DNA of 64,000 nucleotides from Diplonema papillatum (GCA_030068145.1 JAPJBO010000004.1:496001-560000), one strand, 5' to 3'. Numbered from the stretch's first letter, positions 21,027-33,739 are shown. Numbers and translations are program-made. The notes: a model not told the origin generated them from the sequence alone.

Positions 21027-22133
21027 CGCGTGGCCGTGTGGGCTGTTTCTTTTATCGTTCTCTTTTTCTCCTGAAACGTGCCGTGTGGGGGGGTCAAGCC
21101 AGGCTTCTCTTTTTCGGCTCCATCCAGGTACCTTTTGCCGTCAGGCCCTTTGTGGTTCAAATGCAAAAGTGCGGTGTTGATCTGCACCGCCGTCTTTGCG
21201 TCCACTTCGGCCTTGGAGCGAATGTCACGTTTGAGCATTCGCTACCACAACTAAGATTCACTACGCTCCACCGAGACTCACCCCAACGACCACGGAGCCT
21301 GGAACACGCAGTCCTGGCTTTGTGATACCAGTTCGCGGCCGTACTTGATACACACGCACCATCGGATGATGCCGACTGCCATGGCCACTGTCCTGCGCCG
21401 AAATGAACTGCCACCCTTTGTTGGACCCGATGCGATCAGTCGGACACCGTAAAATCGTCCGGCGGCTAGCGCGCATCGCTGATCGCCAGGTTCCTCTTCT
21501 TGTGGGTTCCACAGCACGAGCACGCTGTATCGCGATAGCAATTCGACGCAGGTTGCCACGTCGCGCGGCCAGTTTTGACCACACGAAGCAAGACGCGCTA
21601 GGTACGAAGCTAAACGCTATAAAAGGTGAAATCGCATGAGGACTTGATTCGAGCTAGACGTACATTCTTCCGCCGATGCTGCACCGCAACAGCGGCAGGT
21701 GACAGGGCTAGAGCCTGCTGATAGTTAGCAAGCCTTAGGACCGACGGTTGCCGTGTCGTTTGACGAGTGAAGACGCCTCTCAAACTGTATACGCATCGTG
21801 CGCACCTACTTTCCCTCAGTGCAGGAAGAATCTGCGCCAGCGCTACTCATCATCTACCTTCGGGTCGTCATGTTTTTTCGGCAAACCAGCTTAAATTTGG
21901 TATCAGTACCGGGAGCCCGTGGCAGTGAGATGCAGAACGTGGTAGAAAGAAGCTGACTGTTCAGAGTCAGGTGCCCACTGGCGCTGGTGCAGGAGATAGC
22001 CAGGCAAGCGTGCAGTCACACAAGCGACAAGCAACTCACTTCGTGACAGGCAGTCTCGAGGCACCACGTGGACGCCGCCCTCTCCGGGCGTGCTGTGCAG
22101 TGTTTCCCTGTCCATAATCTACCTTCGTGCGGA

Positions 22134-24071
22134 TCATGCTTTCCGACGAGCCAACTCATGATCTGGTATGGGCGCCGGCGGCAGCGAGTCGAAAGTGGCC
22201 GCGCCTTGCGTCCCTTCGGCCGGGAACCACTGCACCGACGTCTCGGAAAACGCGCCGCAGTCCGGGTAATACTGCCCCAGTGGCGCAGCACGCGTGAACG
22301 GCTTAACCCGTTTGATGGCCTCCGTCGACCGCTTCATGTCGGGTCCGATCGCGTTGAGCACGAACGACGCGAAGTCGTTTCCTGCGGGTGTTGGTCCTAG
22401 CTTCCCAAATCTCTCACCAATTATCGCTGCAGCCGAGGCTATCAGCTGTCTACGACCAGATTCCATGCATTCCATTAGCTGTGTATCACCAAACCAGCGG
22501 CATTCCTTGGATTCCCCTACATTTCATACCTGTGAAACTATCTGCATTCCAAATCAACGGCTACTGCCGCCTTGTTTTGTCATCAGTGCCTCTCACACAG
22601 ATTCCATGCACAAATTCATACAACTAACTTTGTGCCGCGCCCCCCCAATCCCAAGCTAGACCATTATACAACAGCCCCCCCAATCCCAAGCTAGACCATT
22701 ATACAACAGCCCCCCCAATCCCAAGCTAGACCATTATACAACAGCCCCCCCAATCCCAAGCTAGACCATTATACAACAGCCCCCCCAATCCCAAGCTAGA
22801 CCATTATACAACAGCCCCCCCAATCCCAAGCTAGACCATTATACAACAGCCCCCCCAATCCCAAGCTAGACCATTATACAACAGCCCCCCCAATCCCAAG
22901 CTAGACCATTATACAACAGCCCCCCCAATCCCAAGCTAGACCATTATACAACAGCCCCCCCAATCCCAAGCTAGACCATTATACAACAGCCCCCCCAATC
23001 CCAAGCTAGACCATTATACAACAGCCCCCCCAATCCCAAGCTAGACCATTATACAACAGCCCCCCCAATCCCAAGCTAGACCATTATACAACAGCCCCCC
23101 CAATCCCAAGCTAGACCATTATACAACAGCCCCCCCAATCCCAAGCTAGACCACTATACAACAGCCCCCCCAATCCCAAGCTAGACCATTATACAACAGC
23201 CCCCCCAACCGTCATCAGCGCGGAACCTGAGGACAGCAACGTGCGTCTGCTTTGTCAGACGACTGTTGCACCCATATGAGCACAGGCCAAAACGCCGGTG
23301 CGTATGTCCCTGTGTCCCACACGCGGAAAGCAGAACGTACTGCGAGAACACCACTGATGACGGTTGGGGGGGCGGGCGGGTTGCATCAACGTGATATAAT
23401 GATGTTCCCTTCTTTCCGTACTGCCCTCGGGGGGAATGACGGGCGACCCCAAGCATACCGATGATGATGACGTTGCTCAGCCTCTCCGCCGACCAATTTG
23501 TCCGCAGCAGGTTCGCGAAAAGGCTCCGGCAGCAGTGCGGCATGAAGTAAACGACCCTGTCACCCACCTGCTCTTTCCCCTCCAGGTTGTCGTGGGTCAC
23601 CTCGAACTGAAAGTCCCGGCGAAGGATAAGCTCATCGAACTCCGTGAACACCGGGTCAAATAGCTCGACTTTTTCGACCGATTTCCGGAGGAGCCTTGCG
23701 AATGCTACGAGGAAGGCAAGCTGGTGTCGGGCGGTGCTGCTGTTCGTCGGCGAGCCCAGCCCGAGGCACCGGAGCTTGAACTTGCCGCCGCTGGGCGAGA
23801 ACCCGGGGATTTCGGACACCGCTGCCCGGGCCGGCGCAGCGAGCCGCCGGATGTCTTCTGATTTGGCGAGTTGGCGGACGGTTTCCGTCGCTTTGTGGGG
23901 GGTCAGCTTGTCCTTGGTGGCGACCAGGGGCCCGGCCCTCAGCTCCGCTTCGGTTCTCTCAGCGCCCTGCTTGAACAGCGCTTCGACGGACTTGGCACCC
24001 GTTTTGATACACTGCGTCCGTTTTCCCCTGTGCCCGACCACAAGCATGAACTCGCCATCGTCATCTGCCAT
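22134..24071 (-). CDS. SRR1-like domain protein (two exons)
   Basis: Member of the SRR1 / SRRD family. Plant SRR1 affects light signalling and the clock; the biochemical role is unclear, and a nuclear or cytoplasmic location is expected. Exon 1 is 24071-23459 and exon 2 is 22381-22134, giving 286 aa. Donor ATCG/GTATGC and acceptor ACACCCGCAG/GAAAC restore an uninterrupted IIIGNDFASF, matching the family's IIGNSF motif. Other family features are LRCLGLGSPTNSSTARHQLA, LFDPVFTEFDE, VYFMPHC and, near the C-terminus, AFSETSVQWFP. The intron (22382-23458) contains a 35-bp minisatellite and a TIR element. Broken copies of the 5' part lie just upstream at 24291-24700. The agreement across the splice join makes the model strong. 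Confidence 0.88.
22640..23206 (+). repeat. 35-bp minisatellite, 16 near-identical copies, intronic
   Basis: The unit is AATCCCAAGCTAGACCATTA followed by TACAACAG and a seven-C run. The 16 copies have the CCAAG core at 22651 and every 35 bases to 23176. The only difference noticed is one C for T in the copy at 23141 (CCACTATA). The array lies inside the SRR1-like intron, so the transcript would carry sixteen regularly spaced G7 runs plus a GGG in each unit. Confidence 0.97.
23200..23372. mobile_element. 173-bp TIR element at the end of the minisatellite
   Basis: CCCCCCCAACCGTCATCAG (23200-23218) is exactly inverted at 23354-23372. The left C7 is shared with the last minisatellite unit. It sits in the SRR1-like intron, about 85 bases from the donor. 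No target duplication is visible, because the left flank is repeat. Confidence 0.65.
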
Positions 24072-24290
24072 GTACTACGTGCCCCAGTGCGGGTCTCACA
24101 TACGGATTTTCCCTTTCTGTTGGGGAATACATTATGAGGAGGTTCACAAGGTTTCGGTAGTATAGCGTCTTCACTTTACCGTTGAGGCATGATACGGGGT
24201 CGGAAAGGGGAGCGGGGGCTCCATTAATATTTTTCGCTGTACTACGAACAGTCGATGATGTGACCCTTCTCATGGTGCCGGGAAACGTCA

Positions 24291-24700
24291 GACACCGCTG
24301 CCCGGGCCGGCGCAGCGAGCCGCCGGGCGTCTTCTGATTTAGCAAGTTGGCGGACGGCTTCCGTCGCTTTGTGGGGGGTCAGCTTGTCCTTGGTGGCGAC
24401 CAGCGCGGCCCTCAGCTCCGCTTCGGTTCTCTCGGCGCCCTGCTTGAACAGTGCTTCGACACCTCGTGCAGGATCTCTTGAAGAAACCGCGTCACTGGAA
24501 GACAAGTTCGTGTATTCGGTAGACAAAGCAGCTCTCTGTCAGGCAAAGATGACGGTGGTGGTCCACAAGGACAAGCAGTACGAAACACGACCAAGATCCT
24601 CGCCATCCGCGCCCTGTGCTCCTGCATGCCTACACCCAAAACGAAAGAACCCCAACTTGGTACCCGTTTTGACACACTGCGTCCGATTCCCCCTGTGCCG
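24291..24700 (-). pseudogene. Broken tandem copy of the SRR1-like gene 5' part
   Basis: 24291-24460 is a close copy of 23816-23985 in the intact exon 1, lacking three bases in the GGGGCCC tract. 24659-24700 copies the adjoining 23996-24037 with changes. An unrelated 198-bp segment separates the two pieces, and there is no start codon in frame. The copy lies upstream of the intact gene in the same orientation. Confidence 0.85.
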
Positions 24701-27700
24701 TACTTGGTGAGGCGGCAGGGCACTTGTCGCTGCTCTGCTCACCTCACTCAGATTCCGCATCGTTCAGAAGCCGGCACAAGCGCAAAGGTTAACTACTTCG
24801 GCCAGAGGCGGGAAACCTGGTCTTGGCAACTCAGGAAGAAAATCAACTCTCCGCGCCCCCCTGTTCTTTCTTTTGCGGGTTCTTTCAGTTTTGGGTTCTT
24901 TTGCATATACTTTTCTTTTTTTTTTTTGCCGGCGTACAAATAATATGAGGGAGCAGAATAGAACAGAAGCGAATCCAGACAGCTGCAAAAAAAAAAAAAA
25001 AAAAACGGAAAATAAAGAAGAAAAAAGACTTTCCAGAAAACGACAATCCTCCTTCGAAATCGGTATCCCGACCGCGGAATCAACCGAAAGCAAAACGAAC
25101 CTGTTGCCGTTTGTTTTGCTCGCTTTTTTTCGCACTCAATGAACAATTATTTTGTGTACAAAAAGAGTCGGCGTACTCGTCAAGAATAATCCCGCGAAAC
25201 GCCAGTCCTGCTACTGACCTGTTTCTGAAAGGGAAAGGCCTTTTCAGAGCTAGGGCTTAAGATTTTCATCCGAAAGACGGTGAACCATGCCTGGACACGA
25301 CGTCCGTTGCGGTGTATAAAGGGGGGGGGGGGGGGTCGAACGAGCTGTGTTATTATTACTAAAAAAAGTTCCGGGTAGCCGAACAGTAGCAGGATCATGT
25401 AGTGGGTAGTGTTTTTAGACAACCAGACGTGTGTCAAATAACTGTTATTATTCGACACCCCCCTTTACTTGTACCCGCCAAAGCTATAGGTGTCCGAGTG
25501 GAATACCTATCGAACCATCTACACGGTGACATCCAGCGCACATTCCCCAACATGTTGCGTGTCTCAGTACCTCATCCAATACCATATCTCGCGCAGCATA
25601 AATTCAAGGGGTTTCGTTTACTAACTTCCGCACTTGATAATTTCAGAGCGAAAATGAAAAAAGAACAAGAAAACAAAATCTGGAAGAAAACCCACGAAAG
25701 AGAGCCGAAATGCATCGGAAACCGACCACGTTGTCTCAGCTATGCTAAAAACCCTCGACGAAGTCCAGGAAATACTCGGACGAGGCGCCACCCCGGTGCG
25801 GAATTCGGGCGGGTAGATGCGGGGGTGATCGACAATACAACCGCAAACTTCCTTTCATTGTGAGCGTCCACACCAGGCACTAAACCCAGACTCCTTTGCT
25901 TGCTTCGTGTGTGCGAGGCACAGTTCCTTCCTGTTGTGATACTCGCAACTGGCGGCCTCCTCCAGTATTTCCGACGAAAGCAGGGGGCGTATTCAATCGT
26001 TATAGTCGCGGCTCATGCAGAACGGACAGGAAAAAGGATTCATTCATTCTTCGTCTTTTTGTTCACAAAAGGAGGGGCCGGCCTTGCTTTAGGGCGACCC
26101 CCGGCAGCACAAACTCAGGAGGTCTGGTCAACTGCTCCCTGCAGCAAGTGCATCTTAGCGTTCGTTTTGAGATTTGATGGTTCGGCGTTTTAGAACCTCC
26201 GGTTGACCATTGACGGAGGGAGTCGGGTAGCAGACATATCTGCACACTTTAACTATGCCTCACCAAGTTTGTGACTAATGAGACCGACACTGCGGCGACA
26301 GCAAGAAAAAAATACAATTCTCTTTCAAAAGGTAAAACCGAAGCATAAAAGAGCGTTTTTCCGTTTGAAACGGGGCAGAGTCGAAGGGTCGACCGGGGGA
26401 GCAGTCGAACAGACTCGACCCCTGCCAAGAGAAACTGGCAAGCAACGTTCTGACGGAAGGGAGTCCTGCACAGCGGGATACAACTGATTATGCACCTACA
26501 CCGGCGGCGTTTTTCTCGGGTAACTGGAGCGTGGGCAACGTCGGGGACACTTTCGGGAAGTGGGCACTTTGCATCGGAAACCGTACACCGCGAGAGTTGG
26601 AGAAAGTAGAAAGGGAAACTAGAGTTTTCGTTGACCGCACTACCCTGAGCCCGAATCCTGGACGTGGTGTCAGGTAGCAAAACTGGCAAATGATCATGAT
26701 CAGAAGGTCCTACTTTGGCGGTTCAGTTTCCTCACACATTGCGTGCGTGACTAAAAAACAAAACTCAAGACGATCGGCATCAACTGGTCAATGATGGCGA
26801 ACAGAATAATACGGCAGAAAATACACAACATCATTCGAGTGGGCACGGGAACGAACCTCCCACTGGGACTCGGAGGTTCTCTGGGGTCCTGTACCAGCAC
26901 TTTTGCGTTGACATCGTTCAGATATCAATGCACCCATGGTTCCGGAAATGATCCCTTCAGTACAACACGTACTACTACTAAAAAATATGAAAGGGCAACG
27001 TTCGGGGTATGAGAGTCGGGAGAGCAGTCGGGGAGGACGTGGATGTATAATCATCGGACTTGTTTCGAGACAAACTTCGGTCTCGAAGGGCTGTTGGGCG
27101 CGTAACGACACCCCGAAAGAGAAAACCCCTGTCCTCACCGGATGAGACAACAGGCGCGGGTGGGAGGAGAAGGGGGGCAGGTCTTGCTTCGCTTTTTCCT
27201 TTCGCTCTCATGGGGAGGGGATCCAAAAAAAAAAAAGGAGACAAAAAAAAAAAACAAATCAAAAAACGAAAACGAGGAGAAAGCTTTGACCGACCCAAGC
27301 TGGAAGAGCCCTGTGCAGATGAAGATCCCTTTGCTTCTATTGCACCGAACGTCCAAACGCGGTGCTTACGCCTGGGGATCCTACCAGAAAATTCAAGTCG
27401 TCAAACCTTGACTTGTCAGGATCGTGCACTGCTGAGCCAGTCCACCCCGATGTCCGTTGGAACTGAATAGCCCTGCCACTGTCTGTCACTGTGCAGTCGC
27501 CACAAGTTCTCTGCATTTCAACCCAGGTTTTGACAGTACACCACAGTCTATCAGGAGCGGCATAATAACCTGGAGCTGCATTAAATTGCCTTCCGTTGTT
27601 GTTCCCCGTTCTGCATCATCAGGGGCTGATGTATTTCGGAAGCACGGTGTATCAACGCCGTATACCACAGTGAGACCCAGCCTCGGAAGCCGAAAACCCG

Positions 27701-28628
27701 GAAGAGGGTGTGCTACAACTAAAACGCGTGTAAATCCGCGCAAGCGGGTGTGACACATGCCTTTTTAACTCCAGCTGTAACTCACCAGCTTCTGAGGCTG
27801 GACCCCACTGTTGCACAGTCTTTCATGTTCCAGGCTAAGGGGCGGACCTACTCGAATTGTGTCCATCGTGGCGCCTTAAGACACGAAAAGCAGGGGGCAG
27901 CATGGCGGGCAAGCTAAAGCGTGAGCAATTGTGTGAGGGAATAGTTGGGTCGCAGCTCTTGACAAAGACAGATGGAAAATAGGGGCTGCCTTGTGCTTAC
28001 TTCCGAAGGAGGTTAGAGGGGGAGAAACAATACAACTACAAAGTGGATCGTTTTTGTTGAACGCTTACGAACGCCGCTGAACCCAGATTCACCTGTGTTT
28101 CGTGTGGGCTACAGCACATTTACCTCCTTTGATCTTTTGCAGCTGGCAGCCTCCTCAAGTATTTCCTAAAAGCGGGTGCTTATACAAAAAAAGAACGTGT
28201 TTTTATTCTTCGCTTTTTTTCTCACGAACGGGGGTCGGTCCTGCTTCGGCTTTGTAGGTTCTCACGACTCCCCAATTCGTGGTTAGCACAAACTCAAGAG
28301 GTCTAGTCAACTATTCCCTGCGGTAGTAGCATACTTTCAAGAAAAATAGGAGCCCCACCGGCGGGGTTCACACTCAATCTAACGCCCGAGACAAGAGAAA
28401 CGCCTATCAAACAAAGCCCCGCAATTTTCTCGGTCCCCTCTCGCTAAACAGGCAGAAAGGGTCTGTGAACCTCCCCCCTGCCAGGTGTCAAGCGAACGAG
28501 GATGCTCGAACAGCGCGCAAAACGGATTGACTGTTTTTCCCTGTCCCATCGCGTTCGTGGTGGATTTGCAGAAAAAGATGGTGGTGTCGCGAGGCGCCTG
28601 AACAGCGCCGAGCTGCGGCGCGGACTAC
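24701..28628. other. Gene-free, repeat-rich region
   Basis: No gene could be supported. It contains A- and T-tracts at 24.9-25.0 kb, a family C element (25321-25462), a diverged family A member (25769-26003), a family D repeat (26575-26755), a family P element (27665-27812) and a full family A element (27975-28190). The 28.2-28.6 kb stretch shows no recognised feature. Confidence 0.5.
25321..25462. mobile_element. Family C TIR element, intergenic copy
   Basis: The outer ends GGGTCGAA...TTATTATTA and TTATTATTCGACACCC are imperfect inverted repeats. Internal CGAACAGTAGCAGGATCA and GTGTCAAATAACTGTTATTA match the element in the VHS-gene intron at 36412-36525. Confidence 0.6.
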
Positions 28629-30459
28629 CTACAGTTTCGCTTGTTTTTGGAACCAGGTAATGCCTTTCTCGGCATCCTTGATGAGAATCGGAATTGCCGA
28701 ATCGAGGAGCGTCTGCGTGTTGGTGTGGGGTGAAAAGATTTGGATTTGTTCTTTGCTTACCCCACCGTGTGTTGTTTTCTTAGGACTTTGACTTGTTGTG
28801 TTTTGTGTGCTTTGTCGTGTGGGGGTAGACCCGCATGACCTCACGTCTGTTCAACACGTGGTTCGGTAATGACAGCACTTGGGATGCCTTCGGTTCTTTG
28901 TCTGGCAGCATCGTCGAGCATTTCCTTCCAAGCTGGCGCTTATGTAAAAAAAAGAGCGAGACAAAGAGAGAAGTAGCCGCGCCTTAACAGTCCCAGGGCC
29001 TCTTCCCGCCCACTTGTATGTGTTCCCGTGGTCCTTGCTACCGCGCTGACGTTTCCCAAGAGAGAAAGAGACAGAGAGAGACGAGTCAGAGTGCAGAGAC
29101 CATCACTCTCCGGGGGGTATCCAATCACCTCACTACTACTCCGTACCACTATGGCGGGCGTATTGTGTTACCCAGACGTCTCAAACGCAAACCTTACCCG
29201 AGACGCGCACTACTTCTTAAGGGGACTGCGCGCGACTTATAGCGCGCGGAAGAGCGAGCCAATAGCAGGTCTGTGATGCTCCTAAATGTCCTAGGTTGCA
29301 CGCGCACTACACTGACGCATTAAACGAGTTTGAGAGCCTTCCGGCTACCTATCTTGAAGAGGATGGGAAATCTTTTGAACTTGCGTCGCCTATGCAGGAG
29401 ATTAGAACGCATCGCCAACTCGTACTGAATAAACGTAGAAGCAGTCTTCTTGGGAAAAGATGCAGGCCATACCTTCTCCGCGTCGGAGACTCTGCCGATG
29501 GTGAGTCTGGTTTCTACCCCTTCGCGTCCAAGCTGCACGGGCCAGGCCATGTATGGTGCCCTGCCGGCGCCGTCGGTGTCGACCATGGCGCAGACCGAAG
29601 GCTTCCTCCGCCCCATGAGCGCCTCGACGCATGCGATCGCGAAGTAGGCCGTCGCGGCGCCCATCGACAGGGTCGCCGACCCTTTTCCGGCCTTCGCCTC
29701 CACGACTTCGGTCCCCGCGTTCTGCACGCGGTGCCGCAGCTTCGCCATCTCCGCCGCCGACAGCCGAGTCACGGCGGCCGTCAATGAGTAGAGGGGAACG
29801 ATCGTAGTGGCGGAGTGCCCTCCGATGACGGGCACTTCCTTGACCACGATGTTCGGCTGGACGAGCTCGTTGACGAAAGTGCACGCCCGCATGTTGTCGA
29901 GGAGCGTGACGCCCAGAAGCTTGTTCTTGTCGTACTTCCCGGCCGCCTTCAGCACCTCCGCGGCGATGGGGATGCAGCTGTTCACGGGGTTCGTTCCGAT
30001 GCAAAGTAGACAGTTTGGAGCGACCTTCGCGACGGATTCGGTCAGAGACTTGATCACGCCCGCGTTAACGTTGAACAGGTCATCGCGGGTCATTCCCGGC
30101 TTCCTCGGGACGCCCGCGACGATGACGCAGACGTCGCAGCCTTCGAGTGCTTTTTCGAGTTCGTCGGTGTCGCCTCTCTTCGACGGCTGGTACCACTCGA
30201 CAGGAACCTGGGTGTCGACGTGCGATATGTCGGCCGCAACCCCGGGAACGTTCGCGAGGTCGTACAGCGACAGCTTCGAGCCGGCCGGTAGGTACACCTT
30301 CAGCAGCAGCGACAGCGTCTGCCCGATCCCACCGGCGGCCCCGAGGACCGTCACCTTGAACGGCCGCTCCACCTCGTTCACCGCGGCCATGCCCACTCCG
30401 CCGATCAGGCCCTGCGCCGGCCTTCCGACGTTCGAGCCGTAGCTGCCGGACGACATCAT
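28629..30459 (-). CDS. NAD-dependent malate dehydrogenase (two exons)
   Basis: Interconverts malate and oxaloacetate with NAD(H), in mitochondria, glyxosome-like organelles or cytosol. Exon 1 is 30459-29473 and exon 2 is 28712-28629, giving 356 aa. Donor GAGAAG/GTATGG and acceptor AACACGCAG/ACGCTC are both phase 0 and join SDAEK to TLLDSAIP, the usual C-terminal helix of the family. The NAD loop GAAGGIGQ is at residues 40-47. [12 protein letters not shown] supplies the two substrate arginines (119 and 125), GTNPVNS follows, and IGGHS holds the catalytic His215. The roughly 33-residue N-terminal extension is Ser/Gly-rich and lacks a clear targeting helix, so location is uncertain. The intron (28713-29472) holds a family B element near its 3' end. 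The 5' flank and first codons are tandemly duplicated upstream. Confidence 0.93.
28739..28952 (+). mobile_element. Family B element in the malate dehydrogenase intron
   Basis: It shares with the copies at 6490 and 57135 the stretch TTCTCACTCAGGACTTTGACC-like core, GTAGACCCGCATGACCTCAC and CTTTGTCTGGCAGCATCGTC. The left end is truncated about 26 bases from the exon 2 acceptor, so the element occupies the intron's 3' part. Confidence 0.75.
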
Positions 30460-30690
30460 CTTCTTCTTAGTTTTGCGGGGCTTTTTTCTTTTGTTGTTGT
30501 TTGGTCCTGTGAAGGCGTTTGTATAATAATGCTACAGTAGGGCTTATGTACGGTGAGACTGTATCGCGGCCACCGTCTGACGTTCGAGCCGTAGCTACCA
30601 GACGACATCATCTTCTTCTTAGTTTTGCGGAGCTTTTTCTTTTGTTGCTGTTTGGTCCTGTGAAGGCGTTTGTATAATATTGCGAAGGCT
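30425..30690 (-). repeat. Tandem duplication of the malate dehydrogenase 5' end
   Basis: The first roughly 11 codons ([11 protein letters not shown]) plus about 80 bp upstream (TTCTTCTTAGTTTTGCGGRGC, TTTGGTCCTGTGAAGGCGTT, TGTATAATA) occur twice, at 30437-30530 and 30585-30685. They are separated by unrelated sequence. The downstream copy belongs to the intact gene. The upstream copy keeps start codons and could give an alternative transcript start. Confidence 0.85.
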
Positions 30691-31045
30691 CGTATCGACG
30701 GGGTGTCCCGCGGGTTCTCCTTTTCTGTAGCCGCGATGCTTCCGACAGCACTGCCCAAATTCCGGCTGTCCGTGACGGTTGGTGCCTCAGTTGGTGGTGT
30801 GCTGTGGAACTGTGCCTCACTGCCCAACGACGCCCCTTCCTACTGTTAGCGCCGGTTGCCCGCGCCTCCGTCGGTGTGGGTGGTGGGGTTTCACGCACAT
30901 CTTCGCCCCCGCCGCTTGTTGCGCCGCTACACCTGGTGGTGGTGACACACTCGCCCCTCTCCTTATTTCGAGTGAAAATAGCTCGCTTGAAACTCCTATT
31001 ATTAGTTCGATCGTAACTGCGCAAGACTCACAGCAACTCCCCTCC

Positions 31046-31770
31046 CGAAAAAGACAGGCGCTTCGTTTTGTTTGTGCGTGCCGGTTGATCGTTTTCCCAC
31101 TTGTGTTTACCCTGTGTGTATTCAGGTAAGGAATTCTGATCAACCACCAAAACACGCTGCCTACGTCTTTTTTTAGCCTGCACAATACATTGAAGGGCAA
31201 CCCACAAGATTGTTAGTACTAAAAAGACAGGCGCTTCGTTTTGTTTGTGCGTGCCGGCACGCAGTCTCTCCATCCCTCGGCGCCGTAGCCGCGTTCTCCG
31301 GGAAGGCACTCAGCTTGACCTCCTCCCAGTCAACGGCATCCGGGACGCAGTCGTCTTTCGACTTGAGCAGCTCAGCAGATAATTTCTTTGTTTGTGCGTG
31401 CCGGCACGCAGTCTCTCCATCCCTCGCCGCCGTAGCCGCGTTCCCCGGGAAGGCATGCCCCTTTTGAAAGCTGAAGAAATAGAATGATCATGCACCAATC
31501 TAGGCTTGACACGATACAATCTCTGGTATCGGGGAATCTCTGATTCGTCAGATTTTCCTCAGTCCAGTCTGGTTTGAGTGACAAGAAACCTGGTTGATCC
31601 TGCCAGTAGTCATATGCTCAGCGTGACCTCCTCCCAGTCAACGGATTGTATTTACCCTGTGTATATTCAGGCAAGGAATTCTGATCAACCAACAAAACAC
31701 GCTGCCTACGTCTTTTTAGCCTGCACAATACATTGAAGGGCAACCCGCAAGATTGTTAGCACTAAAAACT
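31046..31770 (+). repeat. Cluster of family E repeats
   Basis: Full copies at 31046-31195 and about 31640-31770 and partial copies at 31221-31262 and 31385-31420 surround the 18S fragment. The full copies contain an intron-like core: 31126-31176 (51 bases, GTAAGG...TTTAG) and 31671-31719 (49 bases, GCAAGG...TTTAG). Confidence 0.75.
31587..31619 (+). rRNA. Fragment: 5' end of 18S rRNA gene
   Basis: AACCTGGTTGATCCTGCCAG followed by TAGTCATATGCTC is the near-universal first 33 bases of eukaryotic 18S rRNA. It is perfectly conserved and then stops abruptly: the next bases, AGCGTGACCTCCTCCCAGTC, match a non-rRNA segment at 31313. It is a relic or insertion, not a functional rRNA gene. Confidence 0.9.
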
Positions 31771-33739
31771 GTAATGTTCGGGGGGCTTCAGTATGCAGAC
31801 ACATGTTCTTTGTAAGCCATGTTATCGGGATTTGTATCTTTCGTTGCACAAGTAGTGCAGTCTAGTGGTCTAGCTTGGCTTGCCGTTTGACCTTTCTTGT
31901 TAGCAAGCACACGAGTGCAAGGTTTGAGGGCAGCAATGCGGCCGGTCCAAATAAGCCCGAGGTAAGAAGTCCTATAATGTATGGCAAGCCGCAAGCAATA
32001 CAACATCTGGAGGATCATGTGTCGCCGACACCTTGCTGGCATTTAACCATTTGCACGCAATCAAGAGTACGAAAGGAAATGTGGCTAAGGCTCCTCGGGT
32101 GTAGCAACCGAGCAGCGAAAGAACGACACACTACGAGCAAGGACGTGAATGCAAGACTAGCCACAGGGTGTTTGCTGCACCGCACAACGCGTACTCATCC
32201 ACCCTTTTAGAGTGGCTGTTGCTGATGCACGCGGGCGACCAGAATAACGTTGTAGCTGCAAAGCCGCGGAAAGGAGTTCGCCACTCGCTTGCCGCGGTTC
32301 TCTGTCTTTTTGCCTCTTGGCAGGGGTTTATCAGGATTCGAGATTTTCGATCTGCGGGGGAAATCTTGGGGGGTGCTTCTTCGGAAGCATGTGGACCACA
32401 ACACTCAGGCTTCTTGCGCAGATTCCGGCAAGACCTTTTCCTTGTTGTTTCCTTCGATTCATCTCTCAGCTCTGACGAAGGACACAAACCATGCACGATG
32501 AATCCAATTACCACCCTACTAGTTAGGAGTTCGGTTCTGCGCCGTGCAAAATTTCTGGCCGTGACAATTGACACTCATCGGCATGGCAACGGTTGCTTGT
32601 CTTGATTTTTACCAAACATGAGGAAGAAATGAGAAGCTCGTCGCCGCAAACCGTGGCGTTTTCACTTGCGTCCTGAATCCAGCTTTACGTTAAAACGATC
32701 AGGCACCGCGTTCAACGAAAACGACTCTTTCTTCGTCATCATCAGTTTCGCATCAGCCGCGGTTGTGCGAGCGAGCTCTTATTTCTTCCCTCGTGTTGCT
32801 GCCCTTGGGGCGCAGCATCAGCTAGAGATAGAGAGCTACTACACGATGAGCACGGCGCTTCCCGCTGCGAGTGCACGACGCAACATATCTTCTTGAAACA
32901 GTGAAAATACGGGTGGACCGGCTCCTCTCAAGACCTCTCGGGTATGCTTGTGTGCTGCTCAAGAATGCGGGACTCGGTTCGTTTGTGTAGTGCACATTTC
33001 AGTAGCGGCGGCGCGGCAGCGGGCGGCTTTGATGCCAGAGGATACAAGACGGGCTCGTATCACGTGAGCGAGCTCGCATTTTACATCTTGTTCGTCCGCT
33101 CGTGAGAAACCCCCTTCTGGATGGACCGTGATGTCTGCGATGTACCGAGAGCGTTTAGGCTAGAACACAGAGAAGCTGCTCAGGGGCTGCGCATCATCTT
33201 CTTGGTGCTGTCGCATTGCGTCCCTTCTCTTCTCTACAGGCGTGCATACTACCTTTGCTTTACGTTGGGCACTTCTTGTCGCTTTACTGACCGTGACGAC
33301 AGCGGGTAATGAGCAGCACGATCTCCCGAGGAACAGTTCTCCCGGAAGACAGACCGGAGACACTGTAGAGCCCAGGCTCAGAAGCTGGTGCTAAGGACCA
33401 CCCGCTTTTCGGTTGTGTGAGTCGGGCGGCGGTTTCAGTTTCCGTGCGCTTTCCTTAAGAAATCGGCTTGTGGAGGTGGTTTCGCCTTGTTTTCGCACTC
33501 TTCAGCCACTATTCCACAGCCTACACGTGCACATCCGAGCACTCTTTCGGGAATTCCGGAGCGTTTTAGGCCCCCACCTGAGTGGTTGACATGCTAGATG
33601 GATGCTACGTGCATCCTGCTATGCATACCTGCACCACGAGGTGGTACATGCGGTGTACGAGGAGCAGGAGTATGCTGTAGAGCATCTCTGCACCTGTATT
33701 CCTATGCAGGGGGCGGTGTATAGGTACTAACTAGCTACT

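Noticed and set aside
22640..23206. Regular 35-bp repeats as a CRISPR array
   Set aside because: There are no spacers: the whole 35-bp unit repeats without variable sequence. The array lies in a spliceosomal intron of a eukaryotic gene.
31046..31195. Family E repeat as a spliced-leader RNA gene (GTAAGG donor after a conserved leader)
   Set aside because: The leader does not match any spliced leader I know, no Sm-site or compact snRNA-like structure is evident, and the copies are diverged and broken.
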